Shown here: positions 48,801 through 60,695 of the stretch, in pieces
How positions within the stretch are numbered: the first letter of the stretch is position 1
Layout: the number at the start of each line of letters is the position of its first letter
Assembly: GCA_023251435.1 (NCBI GenBank)
Contig: JAHEYU010000032.1
Location: 1 to 64,000, forward strand
Direction: 5' to 3'
DNA length: 64,000 bases
Origin: Bacteroidota bacterium
Lineage (GTDB): Bacteria; Bacteroidota; Bacteroidia; Bacteroidales; Prolixibacteraceae
Program-made: the position numbers and the translations under genes
Notes under the pieces: generated by a model
Database searches by the model: none
What the model was told of the DNA's origin: nothing
Seen by the model: only the letters and a program-made list of their open reading frames with translations

Positions 48801-49789
48801 TGATCAACAAGTGGCGATGCATGTTCGTAGAAAGACACTCCACCACTAAAAGTACAAACCCATACCCGCTTATACTGGTCGCAAAAAATATCATAAACTC
48901 CGTTTCCCCGCAGAGAATATGGATCATCAACATTTTCTTTGAAAACATTTAATAATTGGCTGTTCTGTTTATCTAACTCCCAAATTCCCTGACCATCAAT
49001 TCCGACCAAAATCGTTGATTCGGAATTTGCTTCAATGGCAAGAATTGGTTGCCTCGGAAAAGTTGATTCAAGTATATGGTTCATTGTTGCTGAACCAAAA
49101 TTAAAGCAAAATAAACCTTGCGAGAAAGTACCAATCCAGAGTTCATTTTGGATTTTATCGAGAAATAACGATGAAACGAAAAACGAGTTTACGCTCGTAT
49201 TTTCATATATACATTTGTTTTCTAATGATTGTATATCAAGCGACCAGATTCCTTTGGGTTTTGCAATGATTAAATGTTGCTCATCAAACCATGAAATCGA
49301 ATATCTTTCCTGTGAAACTTCATCAATTAAGGTTAGTTTACCTGAATGGTATCTATACAATCCTAAGTTTAATGCGATCCAATAATCACCAGACTGGTCG
49401 ATCAATAAATTATAAACGTCAAACTTCTCATTATTAATAGTCTTGTATAAATCAATCAACAGTTCGAAGCGGTCAAATACCGGATTATATGAAAATATCT
49501 GACCATTATTGGTATATACGATTAGTTTTGAGTGTTCATAAATCAACTTTACAATGAGTGCACCAGCCTTTTCATAGGGAAGTTGGTAAATGCGGTAGTC
49601 ATCATCAGTCAACCTCAAAATACCTGTCTTTGAAGAAGCCCAGATAAAGCCATTGTCGTCTTTACAAATTGAGCTGGTTACACGGCTGGAAATTCCAAAT
49701 AAAGAGTTAATGCTATAAAACTTCGCAGCCAGAACATTCAGCGAGAATACAAGATAAATAAAAAGAATTGCTGCAATTCTGAATTTCAT
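45899..49789 (-). CDS. Hybrid two-component system regulator (HTCS) of the locus
   Basis: 1296 residues from the Met at 49789 (MKFRIAAILFIYLVFSLNVLAA signal); 11 upstream in-frame codons are rejected. Order: periplasmic two-bladed propeller repeats (about 25-640, many DxxGxIWxxT/S motifs), a Y_Y_Y domain (about 655-730), one membrane helix (about 750), histidine kinase with AHDIRTSL as phospho-acceptor region, ATPase with NLISNAIKYSPD and GSGIGLLL, receiver (VLIVEDNDDLL and SDIMMPKMDG) and a C-terminal AraC-type DNA-binding domain (VTEVSELCGFSSVAYFSTVF). Such proteins sense periplasmic oligosaccharides and activate their PUL. It is the only regulator in the locus. Confidence 0.95.
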   Translation of the reverse strand: MKFRIAAILFIYLVFSLNVLAAKFYSINSLFGISSRVTSSICKDDNGFIWASSKTGILRLTDDDYRIYQLPYEKAGALIVKLIYEHSKLIVYTNNGQIFSYNPVFDRFELLIDLYKTINNEKFDVYNLLIDQSGDYWIALNLGLYRYHSGKLTLIDEVSQERYSISWFDEQHLIIAKPKGIWSLDIQSLENKCIYENTSVNSFFVSSLFLDKIQNELWIGTFSQGLFCFNFGSATMNHILESTFPRQPILAIEANSESTILVGIDGQGIWELDKQNSQLLNVFKENVDDPYSLRGNGVYDIFCDQYKRVWVCTFSGGVSFYEHASPLVDQIVHHANDANSLVNNDVNSIVEDRDGKIWFATNNGISCWDVASDKWKNFYYNKLKQAQVFLTLCEDDQGRIWAGSYSSGIYVIDGKTGRELAHYSRDEKELSSVSNFIFDIFKDSQGDLWIGGNNGRFICYQSKEKKFKTYTEQSISSFAELSHNQILLGCSNRILLLNKQTGDITRFLADYVVQDILVLGDIVWVATSGEGLVEFNYKDGTIKKYTIQEGLPSNFLNSIIYADSCLWVGTENGLCRFNPKEKTAFTFSSIFQLSGLSYNKSALFGLKDGRLAWGTNNGAIFFTPQSIREISSEGKIFFQDLTISGRSIREIPSFKLKTPVDSLQTISLKYSQNTISLELISIGMQSGSKFSWKLEGFDKGWSAPSGNRIITYTNIPSGKFELKIKMHDSSSSNVIDERSISIKLIPPFWRTGWFWMLIIMVLSGIIVLYFLYYINRLKQEHTEEKVRFFTNTAHDIRTSLTLIKAPVEELSNEKNLTESGRYFLNLAIEQARQLSSVVTQLMDFQKVDIGKEQLSLTMKDIVKLVANRKIMLDSYAKSRNIELAFIPDRESYTTAVDETKMEKIIDNLISNAIKYSPDNSRIQIELKCEDKKWVLQVKDNGIGISRKAQKQLFKEFYRGENAINSKVVGSGIGLLLVKNYVTMHSGNISCSSQENVGSVFQVVIPFKSLSGESGAINLTKDASILSRSVKDVSLHTESENIILSSKEMKVLIVEDNDDLLNFLTSTLRNDFKVSSAIDGEKAWELISKQIPDLVVSDIMMPKMDGFELCKLMKSTYETSHIPIVLLTALSEKAEQLHGLGLGADDYLTKPFDMSLLLQRIKSIIRNREVVREKAFKLIKGESADPAILENEHNDKFVKKILRVARANISNSEFSKDEFASLVNMSSSLLYKKTKSLTGLSPTDFIKTIRLDHALALMQSRKYTVTEVSELCGFSSVAYFSTVFRKHFGKSPTEILD

Positions 49790-49886
49790 ATTGATAGATA
49801 TTTTCACACCAATTCCTGTCATTTCCTCTTCCTGTAAACATTCTATTTTAATAAGCTAAAAATATCTTTTTTTTCATTACTGACAG

Positions 49887-51272
49887 CTATTTTAACATCC
49901 ACCAATCAAAATTGAACAAATTGTCTTCGCTTCCTCTAAATATGAAATATAAATCGTGAACCCCTTTTGTTTTTTTGAGTTTACACGATTGTACAGCCCA
50001 ATTTTGGATATCACCTGTATTATTAACTTCGCAAATTCCCAATAATTCGCCATCAACACCCCCAATGCGAATTTCGATTTGGCTACCTGCTAATGCTGAA
50101 GCCACACTTGCTGTGAATTTTTTAGCGCCCTTGCCAAAATCAACGCTGCGAACTTTGATATAATCGCCGTTATCAATTTTGGTTACATAAACACCAGTTT
50201 TACTGTCTGATGCGGTTTTCAATCCTTCGCTCCAGGCAATGGTTTCGGCTTCAACTTTTTTGAAAGGATTTAAGTTGGATGCACTTTGTTTCACGCCTTC
50301 CTTGGTTGGAATGATGAGCGGAATAGAGCCATCTGTATTGTACATGAATTGCTCCACGCTTACCGAGCGTTTGAAACCTTGCCCTTTCGACAAATCCTGG
50401 TCGTGATAGAAGAAATAAGAATTTCCTTTAAAATCGATGATGCCCGAATGGTTCGTAAACGCCAACTGTGGTGCACGTTCCATAATGAAGCCCTTATAAG
50501 TCCACGGGCCTTCAGCCGATGGCGCCGTAGAATAAGCAATGTATTCGGGAATACCTGCAGCAGCATAGACCATGTAATAGAGATTGTTGCGTTTGTAAAA
50601 CCACGGCCCTTCGGTGTAGGTCGTACGCATTTTTCCGTCGCGGCCTTCTTTCGCACCAAATGCTTCGGTAGTCATTCCAACGGCCACGATTCCATTTTTG
50701 CCAATAGTACGGTCGTATGAAATCATGTCCTTATTAAGTTTCACATAAAAGAGCACCGGATTTCCCCAAAACAAGTAAGCTTGCCCATTGTCGTCGATAA
50801 ACACCGTGGGGTCGATATCGTTCCAGACGTTTTCGCTGTCAACGATTAAGCGTTTGCCCAACGGGTCGCTGAATGGGCCGGTTGGCGAATCGGAAACCAA
50901 TACCGAAATGCCCTCGCCATGAATAGGAACATACAAGTAGAACTTGCCGTTCCGTTCAATGCACTGCGGTGCCCATGCCCCGTTGGTTTTGTCCATCCAT
51001 GCAAAGTTTTTCAACGAAGCTATTGCGCCATGGTCGGTCCAGTTCACCATATCGGTTGTCGAATAACAACGCCAGTCGTACATGGTGAAAAAGTTTTTCA
51101 CGGTTTCGTCCTCATCATGAGAGGTGTACAGATAAACCGTACCGTTATAAACCATTGGCGCCGGATCGGCTGTGTAATAGGTTTGGACGATGGGGTTTTG
51201 AGCATGTAATAGCATTGTCAACAGACATGCAGTGAACACGAAAATGGTCTTTGTACCGTTTATTTGTTTCAT
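49887..51272 (-). CDS. Secreted GH43 with C-terminal CBM6
   Basis: 461 residues; signal about 1-24 (ending LHAQ). The GH43 domain (about 28-320) shows TADPAPMVYNG, NDIDPTVFIDDNG and TYTEGPWFYKR as catalytic motifs. Residues about 335-461 form a CBM6-like sandwich beginning FKKVEAETIAWSEG and ending FNFDWWMLK. Its start codon overlaps the stop of the upstream GH10 gene (ATGA), so translation is coupled. Arabinofuranosidase or xylosidase on arabinoxylan is likely. It ends 97 bp before the regulator's start. Confidence 0.9.
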   Translation of the reverse strand: MKQINGTKTIFVFTACLLTMLLHAQNPIVQTYYTADPAPMVYNGTVYLYTSHDEDETVKNFFTMYDWRCYSTTDMVNWTDHGAIASLKNFAWMDKTNGAWAPQCIERNGKFYLYVPIHGEGISVLVSDSPTGPFSDPLGKRLIVDSENVWNDIDPTVFIDDNGQAYLFWGNPVLFYVKLNKDMISYDRTIGKNGIVAVGMTTEAFGAKEGRDGKMRTTYTEGPWFYKRNNLYYMVYAAAGIPEYIAYSTAPSAEGPWTYKGFIMERAPQLAFTNHSGIIDFKGNSYFFYHDQDLSKGQGFKRSVSVEQFMYNTDGSIPLIIPTKEGVKQSASNLNPFKKVEAETIAWSEGLKTASDSKTGVYVTKIDNGDYIKVRSVDFGKGAKKFTASVASALAGSQIEIRIGGVDGELLGICEVNNTGDIQNWAVQSCKLKKTKGVHDLYFIFRGSEDNLFNFDWWMLK

Positions 51273-53599
51273 TTCAATATTATTTTCTGAACGTTAACAT
51301 CATTGTTTGAATCTGTCAATTTGATCAGGTAAAATCCTCTTTTGAATTGACCAACTCCTATTTCTAAAGAATTGGTTACCGAGTTTCCATCAAACACTTT
51401 TACACCCAAAGCATTAAAAATTGTCACCTGATAGGGTGCCGATGGATACTCAATATTGATATTGTCTTCAGCAGGATTTGGATATACTTTCATCGAACCG
51501 TTGCTCAATATTGAATTATTAAATACTGGTACAGGGTTGCGAATTCCTTCGGGACCAAAGGCAACGGCTTTACTGCCATCTGTAGCTACCAAATTTCCGG
51601 GGAAATAAGAAACAGAGATGTAATCACCTGAAGTAACCCCTGTACTCAACGAAATGATCAATGTCTTGGGGTTATTGGGGTCAACCTGAATACTATTAAT
51701 CCCGATCTTGTAATTTGAGTAGAATTTGAAATCGCCTTTTTTAACGGAATTGCTTTGAATGGGCTTGTCAAATAAAAGCTTAATTGCGTTTTTGCCGTTT
51801 AATTCTCTGCTAACCAATTTAGGTCCTTTTACGGCTGCGTTTGCTTCGTATAAAGTAAAAACGGAATCGGCATTTTCTTTTAAACATGGAACTGTAAATA
51901 CTTTCACAGTATCGTTAAATGCAACTTCGATGGTATAATCTCCATAATAGGCATTGAAGCTATGCGGATTTCCATTTTTCAATTCAGCGTCAAAGTTGGT
52001 GGCCCATTTCTTTTTGGTATAATAGAGCAAGGTATCGGCAGCCAATTTAGGTCTGTGTTTGGCATCAAAGTAGCCGGTATTTTCCCTCCAGGCACCTTTA
52101 TCGCTTAATCCCCAGCTAATCATACCATTTACCGAAGGATGCGAAAAAGCAATTGTGGCTACTTTTATAAAATCATCTACCTGTTGTTTTTCGGTCAGGT
52201 TTGTTCCCCAGTCGTATTCCGTTAACCTCATAGGTAATCCGGCCTGAGCAATAATATTGAGGTTCTTAACCAATTCATCTACGCCGGGTCGGCAACAATC
52301 CCAAAAATGAGCCTGTATTCCAACACCGGTAACCGGACCACCCATTTTTTTGATTTTTAAAATCAGATCTCGGTATTCAACAGCCTGCCCCCAATTATAT
52401 TCGACATTGTAATCGTTGATATAAAGTTGAGCATCTGGATCCGCAGCACGAGCCCACTTAAAGCAGTTCCAGAGAATGGAATCGCCAACGGTTTTTCGCA
52501 GCCAATCAGCATGACCGGTTAAAGGCTCATTAATTACATCGTATTCCTTGATAATTCCTTTATAGCGCGTCATTTCGCGGGTAATCCGCATTTTGCATGT
52601 ATCGGTAATAGCTTTTGGAGTTGGTAATTTTCGAACCCAATCGGGCATTGAATGGGCATCATTTCCTCCCCAAAGCAAGGTATGCGCCCTTAAATCCCAA
52701 CCTGCTTTTTGAGTCCAACGCACTGCATTCTCGAAATCTTTATAGTTTGGTTGGATGTGTTGTGGCTGAATACCGCTCCATTTGAATGAATTGCCCGAAA
52801 CGCCATAGTTGAAGTATTTATACATGGCGGCTTTCATCCATTGTTCGTCGGTTGCCACGGTATTACCATCCGGATCGAAATAACCTTCCTCGGTTACATA
52901 CTTATTACCGTCTTTCGTGGTTAAAGCTGCACCTCCGCAATTAATCCTGACAACATTTGCCCCGCCAACCTCCTCAACAACAATCCCTTTTATGGAAGCA
53001 TTGTCTTTCAAAGCCATCAATTCAATACTGATAAAATTGTCGGTGGGTTTTATAACAATGCTGGTGTCTTTGGCAATGTTCTTCCCCCGTGCCTCCATAA
53101 ATACATCATAATTTTTTAGAAACAATTGCCCTTCTACATTTACATTGAACAACCGGGAGCCACTGGTACCAAAAAAGATTTCAGCAAACTTTAGTGTGAG
53201 TTTATATTCCTTGCCATTTTTAACGGGTATAGAATACGCCAGATAACTGTTCCAGCGTTCAGTTTTGTAAATTTCAGCATCTGCTTTTGCCTGAACAGCA
53301 CTGGTTGTACTGTAACTATTCCCCATGTTAACAGTTCCTTCGTAAAAATCGAAAGCGATCCCAAAAGGAAATTCGTGTTTAGCCATTCTGACTGATACCG
53401 GACCCGAATAGGGCTGTCCCTTTTTATCAACTATTTTTATTGCAAAATCGCCTTTTCGTAAGGTATCAATGCGCTCCTGTGCCTTATTGTACCAGGTTGT
53501 ATAAGATTGTGCCTGCGTTATAATTGGAGATATTAGAAATATACCCAAAAGACACAAAATACAAATGGATAAAACTTCGGGTTTAATCACTTTCATCAC
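51269..53599 (-). CDS. GH10 xylanase with an inserted malectin-like domain and type IX secretion sorting tail
   Basis: 776 residues; signal about 1-31. GH10 segments flank a malectin-like region. The GH10 fold starts with HEFPFGIAFDF (about 75-85), is interrupted from about 90 to 248, and continues with MYKYFNYGVSGNSFKWSGIQP. The acid/base is Glu358 (YDVINEPL) and the nucleophile Glu461 (RLTEYDWG). The inserted region contains YKTERWNSYLAY and LKFAEIFF of malectin-like domains, but the usual first strand (VVRINCGGAA) comes last, at 216-225. Residues about 700-776 (MKVYPNPAEDNINIEYP to VQKIILK) are a type IX sorting domain, so the enzyme should be displayed on or released from the cell surface. 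Confidence 0.93.
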   Translation of the reverse strand: MMKVIKPEVLSICILCLLGIFLISPIITQAQSYTTWYNKAQERIDTLRKGDFAIKIVDKKGQPYSGPVSVRMAKHEFPFGIAFDFYEGTVNMGNSYSTTSAVQAKADAEIYKTERWNSYLAYSIPVKNGKEYKLTLKFAEIFFGTSGSRLFNVNVEGQLFLKNYDVFMEARGKNIAKDTSIVIKPTDNFISIELMALKDNASIKGIVVEEVGGANVVRINCGGAALTTKDGNKYVTEEGYFDPDGNTVATDEQWMKAAMYKYFNYGVSGNSFKWSGIQPQHIQPNYKDFENAVRWTQKAGWDLRAHTLLWGGNDAHSMPDWVRKLPTPKAITDTCKMRITREMTRYKGIIKEYDVINEPLTGHADWLRKTVGDSILWNCFKWARAADPDAQLYINDYNVEYNWGQAVEYRDLILKIKKMGGPVTGVGIQAHFWDCCRPGVDELVKNLNIIAQAGLPMRLTEYDWGTNLTEKQQVDDFIKVATIAFSHPSVNGMISWGLSDKGAWRENTGYFDAKHRPKLAADTLLYYTKKKWATNFDAELKNGNPHSFNAYYGDYTIEVAFNDTVKVFTVPCLKENADSVFTLYEANAAVKGPKLVSRELNGKNAIKLLFDKPIQSNSVKKGDFKFYSNYKIGINSIQVDPNNPKTLIISLSTGVTSGDYISVSYFPGNLVATDGSKAVAFGPEGIRNPVPVFNNSILSNGSMKVYPNPAEDNINIEYPSAPYQVTIFNALGVKVFDGNSVTNSLEIGVGQFKRGFYLIKLTDSNNDVNVQKIILK

Positions 53600-53629
53600 T
53601 TATTTGCTATCGGATTAGATTTTTATCAA

Positions 53630-54826
53630 TTATTGCTTTTTCCACAGATTTGGCAAAAATCGATAATTTAACAGGTGCCGCCAGGTAGCCCAGTCGTGGC
53701 CGCCATGTCCGCCAATATAATATTCATGTTTGATGTTATGCTTGTTCAGCGCTTCGTGCAGCGCGACGCAACGACTACCCATGAAACCGCTGGCCTCTTC
53801 GGTTCCCTGACCCACAAAAAGGTAATCTACTTTTTCATTCACTTGGGGATCGTTTAAAAACTGTGCCAACGAAGTTTCTGCATTGGTATCACCGGCGCTA
53901 AGAATGCCAAAATTGGCAAACAGGTCGAGTGAACGAAAACCAACAAACATGCTGTGACGGCCTCCCATTGATAAACCGGAAATGGCTCTGCCTTTGGGCG
54001 ATTTTATCGTGCTATACGATTCATCAACCAATGGAATTACATGATTTCGCATTTCCTTTTCAAAAATATCAAAAGTGAGTTCTGTATGTTTCGGATGATT
54101 CCGGTGAATGACCTGGTTATTGGGAATGGCAATAATCATGGGAACAGCTTTTCCCTCGGCCATCAGATTGTCCATGATAAAATTCACCCTGCCATCGAAA
54201 ACCCAGTTCGATGGGAGTTCGCCACTTCCGCCCATCAGGTACAAAACGGGATATTTTTTCTTCGGATTATAACCGGGAGGAGTGTAAACATAAAGTTCGC
54301 GTTCGCCTTTTGTTACATCAGAATGATAAACATGGCGCGATACGGTTCCGTGCGGAACATTCCGTGCATCGTAATAAGCTGGTTTGTCGCCATGTACAAT
54401 CAGCTCGCTGTAGGGAGGCATGGCTGTAAAAGCTGCATAAGTATTGCTGGGGTCGGGAATTTGAACGCCGTCAACATTAAAATGATAGGCGTACATATCG
54501 GCTTTTAGTGGCCCGATGGTCAATGTCCAAATACCATCTTCGCTCTTTGTAAACGGAATGGGTTCTTTGCCCAATCCATTGGCAGTGTATATAGCCCCAG
54601 TTGGCAAAACTACTTTTTGAGCGTTGGGCGCTTTCAACCGAAAAGTTACAGTTCGATCGTCGTGCACCTCTGGCGAATTTACAGGAGCACTGAACGGGTT
54701 CAGTCCTTCTGTATTCTTTTGTGGATTATAATCGAGATTGACATTCGCTTGCTGTCCACTTAAAAATAAAGGAGATACTACAAGAAAAGCAACCAAAAGC
54801 TGAAATATCTGATATTTGATGTTCAT
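53630..54826 (-). CDS. CE1-type esterase with N-terminal CBM48-like domain (first paralog type)
   Basis: 398 residues from the Met at 54826, giving a signal peptide (about 1-25); 17 extra codons upstream are rejected. An early-set CBM48-like domain (about 50-140, TVTFRLKAPNAQKVVLP) precedes an alpha/beta hydrolase with SGLSMGGRHS and a His in GGHGGHDWATW. The family removes feruloyl or acetyl groups from xylan side chains. It is more distant from the two esterases upstream than they are from each other. 30 bp separate it from the following GH10 gene. Confidence 0.88.
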   Translation of the reverse strand: MNIKYQIFQLLVAFLVVSPLFLSGQQANVNLDYNPQKNTEGLNPFSAPVNSPEVHDDRTVTFRLKAPNAQKVVLPTGAIYTANGLGKEPIPFTKSEDGIWTLTIGPLKADMYAYHFNVDGVQIPDPSNTYAAFTAMPPYSELIVHGDKPAYYDARNVPHGTVSRHVYHSDVTKGERELYVYTPPGYNPKKKYPVLYLMGGSGELPSNWVFDGRVNFIMDNLMAEGKAVPMIIAIPNNQVIHRNHPKHTELTFDIFEKEMRNHVIPLVDESYSTIKSPKGRAISGLSMGGRHSMFVGFRSLDLFANFGILSAGDTNAETSLAQFLNDPQVNEKVDYLFVGQGTEEASGFMGSRCVALHEALNKHNIKHEYYIGGHGGHDWATWRHLLNYRFLPNLWKKQ

Positions 54827-54940
54827 TGTTTTTGCTCTGTTAGTTGGTTGGTTGTGGGATAAATCGTTAATCTGCAATCATTAATCGTTATTTTTAAATA
54901 TGATTAAATAGTAAATCGAAAAATAATAAATTACTTCTTC

Positions 54941-56110
<1,170 letters not shown>

Positions 56111-56284
56111 TTAAGATTTTGTCATAGCAGCAATTTAATTTTTGCGTTCCTGTTCCTAAAGAAACAATAGGTCGGCAGCCAAAATTCTGAAAAGCTTGCC
56201 TTTTGTCACCTACGGGACAAAACAATGCCTGGTAATAACCTTTTCTACCGACCTGTTTCCCCTTCAGGAAATAAATACATTCTC

Positions 56285-57881
<1,597 letters not shown>

Positions 57882-59357
57882 TTACCGGTTATATCTTTTC
57901 GTTATCTCCTTCAAAAAGTGCAAGTGATTTGTCCGAACCTGCGGCCATGTAAAGCGCCAGGTCCAGTTTCCGGTGGCGGTGCCGGGAGTATTCATGCGGG
58001 CTTCGCTATCGAGCCCAAGCAAATCCTGCATGGGAATTAGTGCCATTCGGGTTGCCGATGCCCATGCATATTCAGTCATTTGGCGAACCAACTCTTTCCC
58101 GTTACCTTTCAAGTATTTACGAAGCACTTTTCGCTCAGCTTTTTCAATTGAATTAAACCACCCCAATGTTGTGTCATTATCGTGGGTTCCGGTATAAACC
58201 ACAAAATTCGATTCATAATTGTGCGGCAAATTCTCGTTCTCTGCATCAGATCCAAAGGCAAACTGCAAAATTTTCATTCCAGGTAAGCCAAAATCGTCGC
58301 GGAGTTTTTCAACTTCCGAAGTAATAACCCCCAAATCTTCAGCTATAATGTTCATATCACCAAGCTGTTCTTTCAGTTTTCTGAACAACTCGTATCCTTT
58401 TGCCGGAAGCCATTCTCCAACGACTGCCGTTTTTGCTTCAGCAGCAACAGCCCAGAATGACTCCAATCCGCGAAAATGATCCACACGAATTTGGTCAAAC
58501 ATCCGGAGGTTGAAATGAATACGTGCAAGCCACCAGTCGAAGTCGCGCTCGGCTACCCTTTCCCAGTCGAACACGGGATTTCCCCACAACTGACCGGTTT
58601 CGCTGAAATAATCGGGCGGAACACCGCCAACCTGGGTTGGTTTTGAATCTTCGTCGAGCAGAAAAATATCCTGATTGGCCCATACATCGGCACTGTCAAG
58701 CGAAACATACAAAGGAATATCACCGATTATAGAAATGCCTTTCGAATTGGCGTAGTTTTTCAGTTTTAACCATTGTCTGAAAAATATAAATTGCAGGAAA
58801 CGATGAAAATCTATTTCGGTATGCAACTCTGTGAATGCTACCTGAAGTGCCTGCTTATCGCGGATTACAAGCTTTTTTTTCCAGGTATTCCATATAGTTT
58901 CGCCGTATTTGGTTTTTAGCGAACGAAACAGTGCATAATCGTCGAGCCACCACGAATTATGGCTCATAAATGTAACATATTCGTCTTTATAGTGCTCAAA
59001 ATTCTTTTTAAAACTGGCAAAAGCTTCATGGAAAAGCGTCATTTTCCATTCTTCGACTCGTTCGAATTCTACTTTTTTTGCTTTGAAATGCTGATCAGTT
59101 ACCGAATCTTTTGAAATGAGCCGATCGGCCACTAATTGCTGAATATCAATAAACAGCGGGTCTCCGGCAAATGCAGAATAGCATTGGTAGGGCGAGTTGC
59201 CATATCCGGTAGGACAAAGAGGCAATATCTGCCATAACTTTTGTTTTGTTTTAGCCAGAAAATCGACAAACAAAAAGGCTTCCTTACCCAGGCTTCCAAT
59301 CCCGTCGCTGCCTGGCAATGAACTGATATGCAATAATATTCCGCTACTTCTTTCCAT
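57882..59357 (-). CDS. malQ: 4-alpha-glucanotransferase (GH77)
   Basis: 491 residues, no signal peptide, cytoplasmic. GH77 motifs: start ERSSGILLHISSLPG, GDIPLYVSLDSADVWANQ, nucleophile region IRVDHFRGLESFW, acid/base region IIAEDLGVIT and YTGTHDNDT. The enzyme moves maltodextrin segments between alpha-glucans during glycogen or maltose metabolism. Length matches the compact form of the family. It is not functionally linked to xylan; it borders the locus and is separated from it by 487 bp and from the next gene by a repeat. Confidence 0.93.
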   Translation of the reverse strand: MERSSGILLHISSLPGSDGIGSLGKEAFLFVDFLAKTKQKLWQILPLCPTGYGNSPYQCYSAFAGDPLFIDIQQLVADRLISKDSVTDQHFKAKKVEFERVEEWKMTLFHEAFASFKKNFEHYKDEYVTFMSHNSWWLDDYALFRSLKTKYGETIWNTWKKKLVIRDKQALQVAFTELHTEIDFHRFLQFIFFRQWLKLKNYANSKGISIIGDIPLYVSLDSADVWANQDIFLLDEDSKPTQVGGVPPDYFSETGQLWGNPVFDWERVAERDFDWWLARIHFNLRMFDQIRVDHFRGLESFWAVAAEAKTAVVGEWLPAKGYELFRKLKEQLGDMNIIAEDLGVITSEVEKLRDDFGLPGMKILQFAFGSDAENENLPHNYESNFVVYTGTHDNDTTLGWFNSIEKAERKVLRKYLKGNGKELVRQMTEYAWASATRMALIPMQDLLGLDSEARMNTPGTATGNWTWRFTWPQVRTNHLHFLKEITKRYNR

Positions 59358-59373
59358 TTTTACTATTTTTTTT

Positions 59374-59449
59374 CACCACAGATTCCTCAGATTAACACAG
59401 ATTTATTGAGATTAATAATCCGTGAAAATTTGTGTAATCTGTGTGGTTT
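59374..59449. repeat. Palindromic repeat of the ACCACAGATT type
   Basis: CACCACAGATTCCTCAGATTAACACAG (from 59374) and TTTGTGTAATCTGTGTGGTTT (ending 59449) are imperfect inverses flanking a short centre. This is a type of intergenic palindrome I recognise from Bacteroidota and other genomes. Its right arm touches the stop codon of the Gfo/Idh/MocA gene. Confidence 0.7.
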
Positions 59450-60542
59450 AATTTATTATCAAATCCCGGTAGGTTTTTAGAAATTTAGCTGTTTCTCTTA
59501 CTATTCGTTGAACAGCCAACCCATGTTTAAGTTCAGGAATAAAAGCTTTTGGATCGTTGCCACCCAGAAAGACATAATGAGCATGAATCATGGAACGCAA
59601 CCAGCCTGGAGGAACATGGCCCGAAGGGAAACTGGTCACAGGTAAATAGTTGCTGCCAACAACCTGTCTGGTCCATTGCCCGGTTTCTTCCAAAAAGTAT
59701 TCGAAATAATCAACCGAATGTGACGAATAACGCAACATACCTTTTTCAGCATAAATTTCGAGCGACACCAAATCACCGGTACCCGAACTGATGCGGCTGG
59801 CCGACATTGTTCCGGCCGCAAAATTCTCGGGATGAACCAATGACAAAGAACTAAACAAATCCGAATCTTCGGGAACATCAGCAAAACGGCCTGCCTGAAA
59901 AGCGCTTGTAATTTGTAAGTTTTCACCTAAAAAAGCCATCAGCAAACTAATTCCATGAGAACCCAGATCGGCCATCGCACCGCCATCGGGTGCTGATGTA
60001 AGACGGGTCGCTCGCTTATCGCGGTATGACTGTTGCAAATAATCGCCATGATAATATTTCAGGTCGAAATGTATCGGTTTTCCAAGTTTTCCGGAGTGCC
60101 AAAAAGCCAAAGCCTCGCGCACCGATGCTGTTTGCAAATACTGAAACCCAACCTGAATCTGTTTGTCTGTCTCAATGGCCAATTTGGCTATTTCCAACTC
60201 TTCTTCCTGATTTGAGCAAACAGGTTTTTCGAGGTAAATCCGGTTTACAGAAGGCATTTCGAGCGCGATTTTTAAATGCTCAAAATGAACTTTATTGGGA
60301 CCTAAAATAAGCACTGTATTTATATCCAGATTGCTCTTAAATTCTTCGATGGAAAGCGATTTTTTAAAGCCAAACTTTTCAGCAAAAGCATCCCGGCTCT
60401 CCATCCGGGCCGAACAAACAGCCTCAAATACTATTTCAGGAACTTCAGTGTAAAAATACCGAAGCGAATTTAAAGCGAAAGCATGTGCCTTTGCGATTCC
60501 GCCTGCTCCTAAAAATCCAATAACCATTTTTTCTGAATTCAT
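59448..60542 (-). CDS. Gfo/Idh/MocA-family NAD(P)-dependent oxidoreductase
   Basis: 364 residues, no export signal. Rossmann motif GFLGAGGIAKAHA at residues 9-21, the EKP motif (IYLEKPVCSN) near residue 105 and a C-terminal alpha/beta domain with GGAMADLGSHGI are standard for the family, which oxidises or reduces sugars, inositols or pyran derivatives. The substrate cannot be told. It lies between malQ and GH51, with about 200 bp including a terminator on the upstream side, so it is probably a single gene. Confidence 0.87.
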   Translation of the reverse strand: MNSEKMVIGFLGAGGIAKAHAFALNSLRYFYTEVPEIVFEAVCSARMESRDAFAEKFGFKKSLSIEEFKSNLDINTVLILGPNKVHFEHLKIALEMPSVNRIYLEKPVCSNQEEELEIAKLAIETDKQIQVGFQYLQTASVREALAFWHSGKLGKPIHFDLKYYHGDYLQQSYRDKRATRLTSAPDGGAMADLGSHGISLLMAFLGENLQITSAFQAGRFADVPEDSDLFSSLSLVHPENFAAGTMSASRISSGTGDLVSLEIYAEKGMLRYSSHSVDYFEYFLEETGQWTRQVVGSNYLPVTSFPSGHVPPGWLRSMIHAHYVFLGGNDPKAFIPELKHGLAVQRIVRETAKFLKTYRDLIIN

Positions 60543-60650
60543 AAAATGAGTTCTGTATTTGGAAGTCTCAAAATTAAGGGATTTAGTGAGAGTTTTGAAA
60601 ATTATTTTTGGGGATTGAAAGGATTGAGACAGATTGATGAGATTGAAACT

Positions 60651-60688
60651 AAAAATGGCCGGACTGGTTTCACAATCCGGCCATTTTT
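60651..60688 (-). terminator. Bidirectional-looking terminator after the GH51 gene
   Basis: AAAAATGGCCGGA (60651-60663) pairs with TCCGGCCATTTTT (60676-60688), a perfect 13 bp stem with A and T runs on both sides. It lies 60 bp downstream of the GH51 stop on the minus strand. Confidence 0.85.
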
Positions 60689-60695
60689 TAATAAT

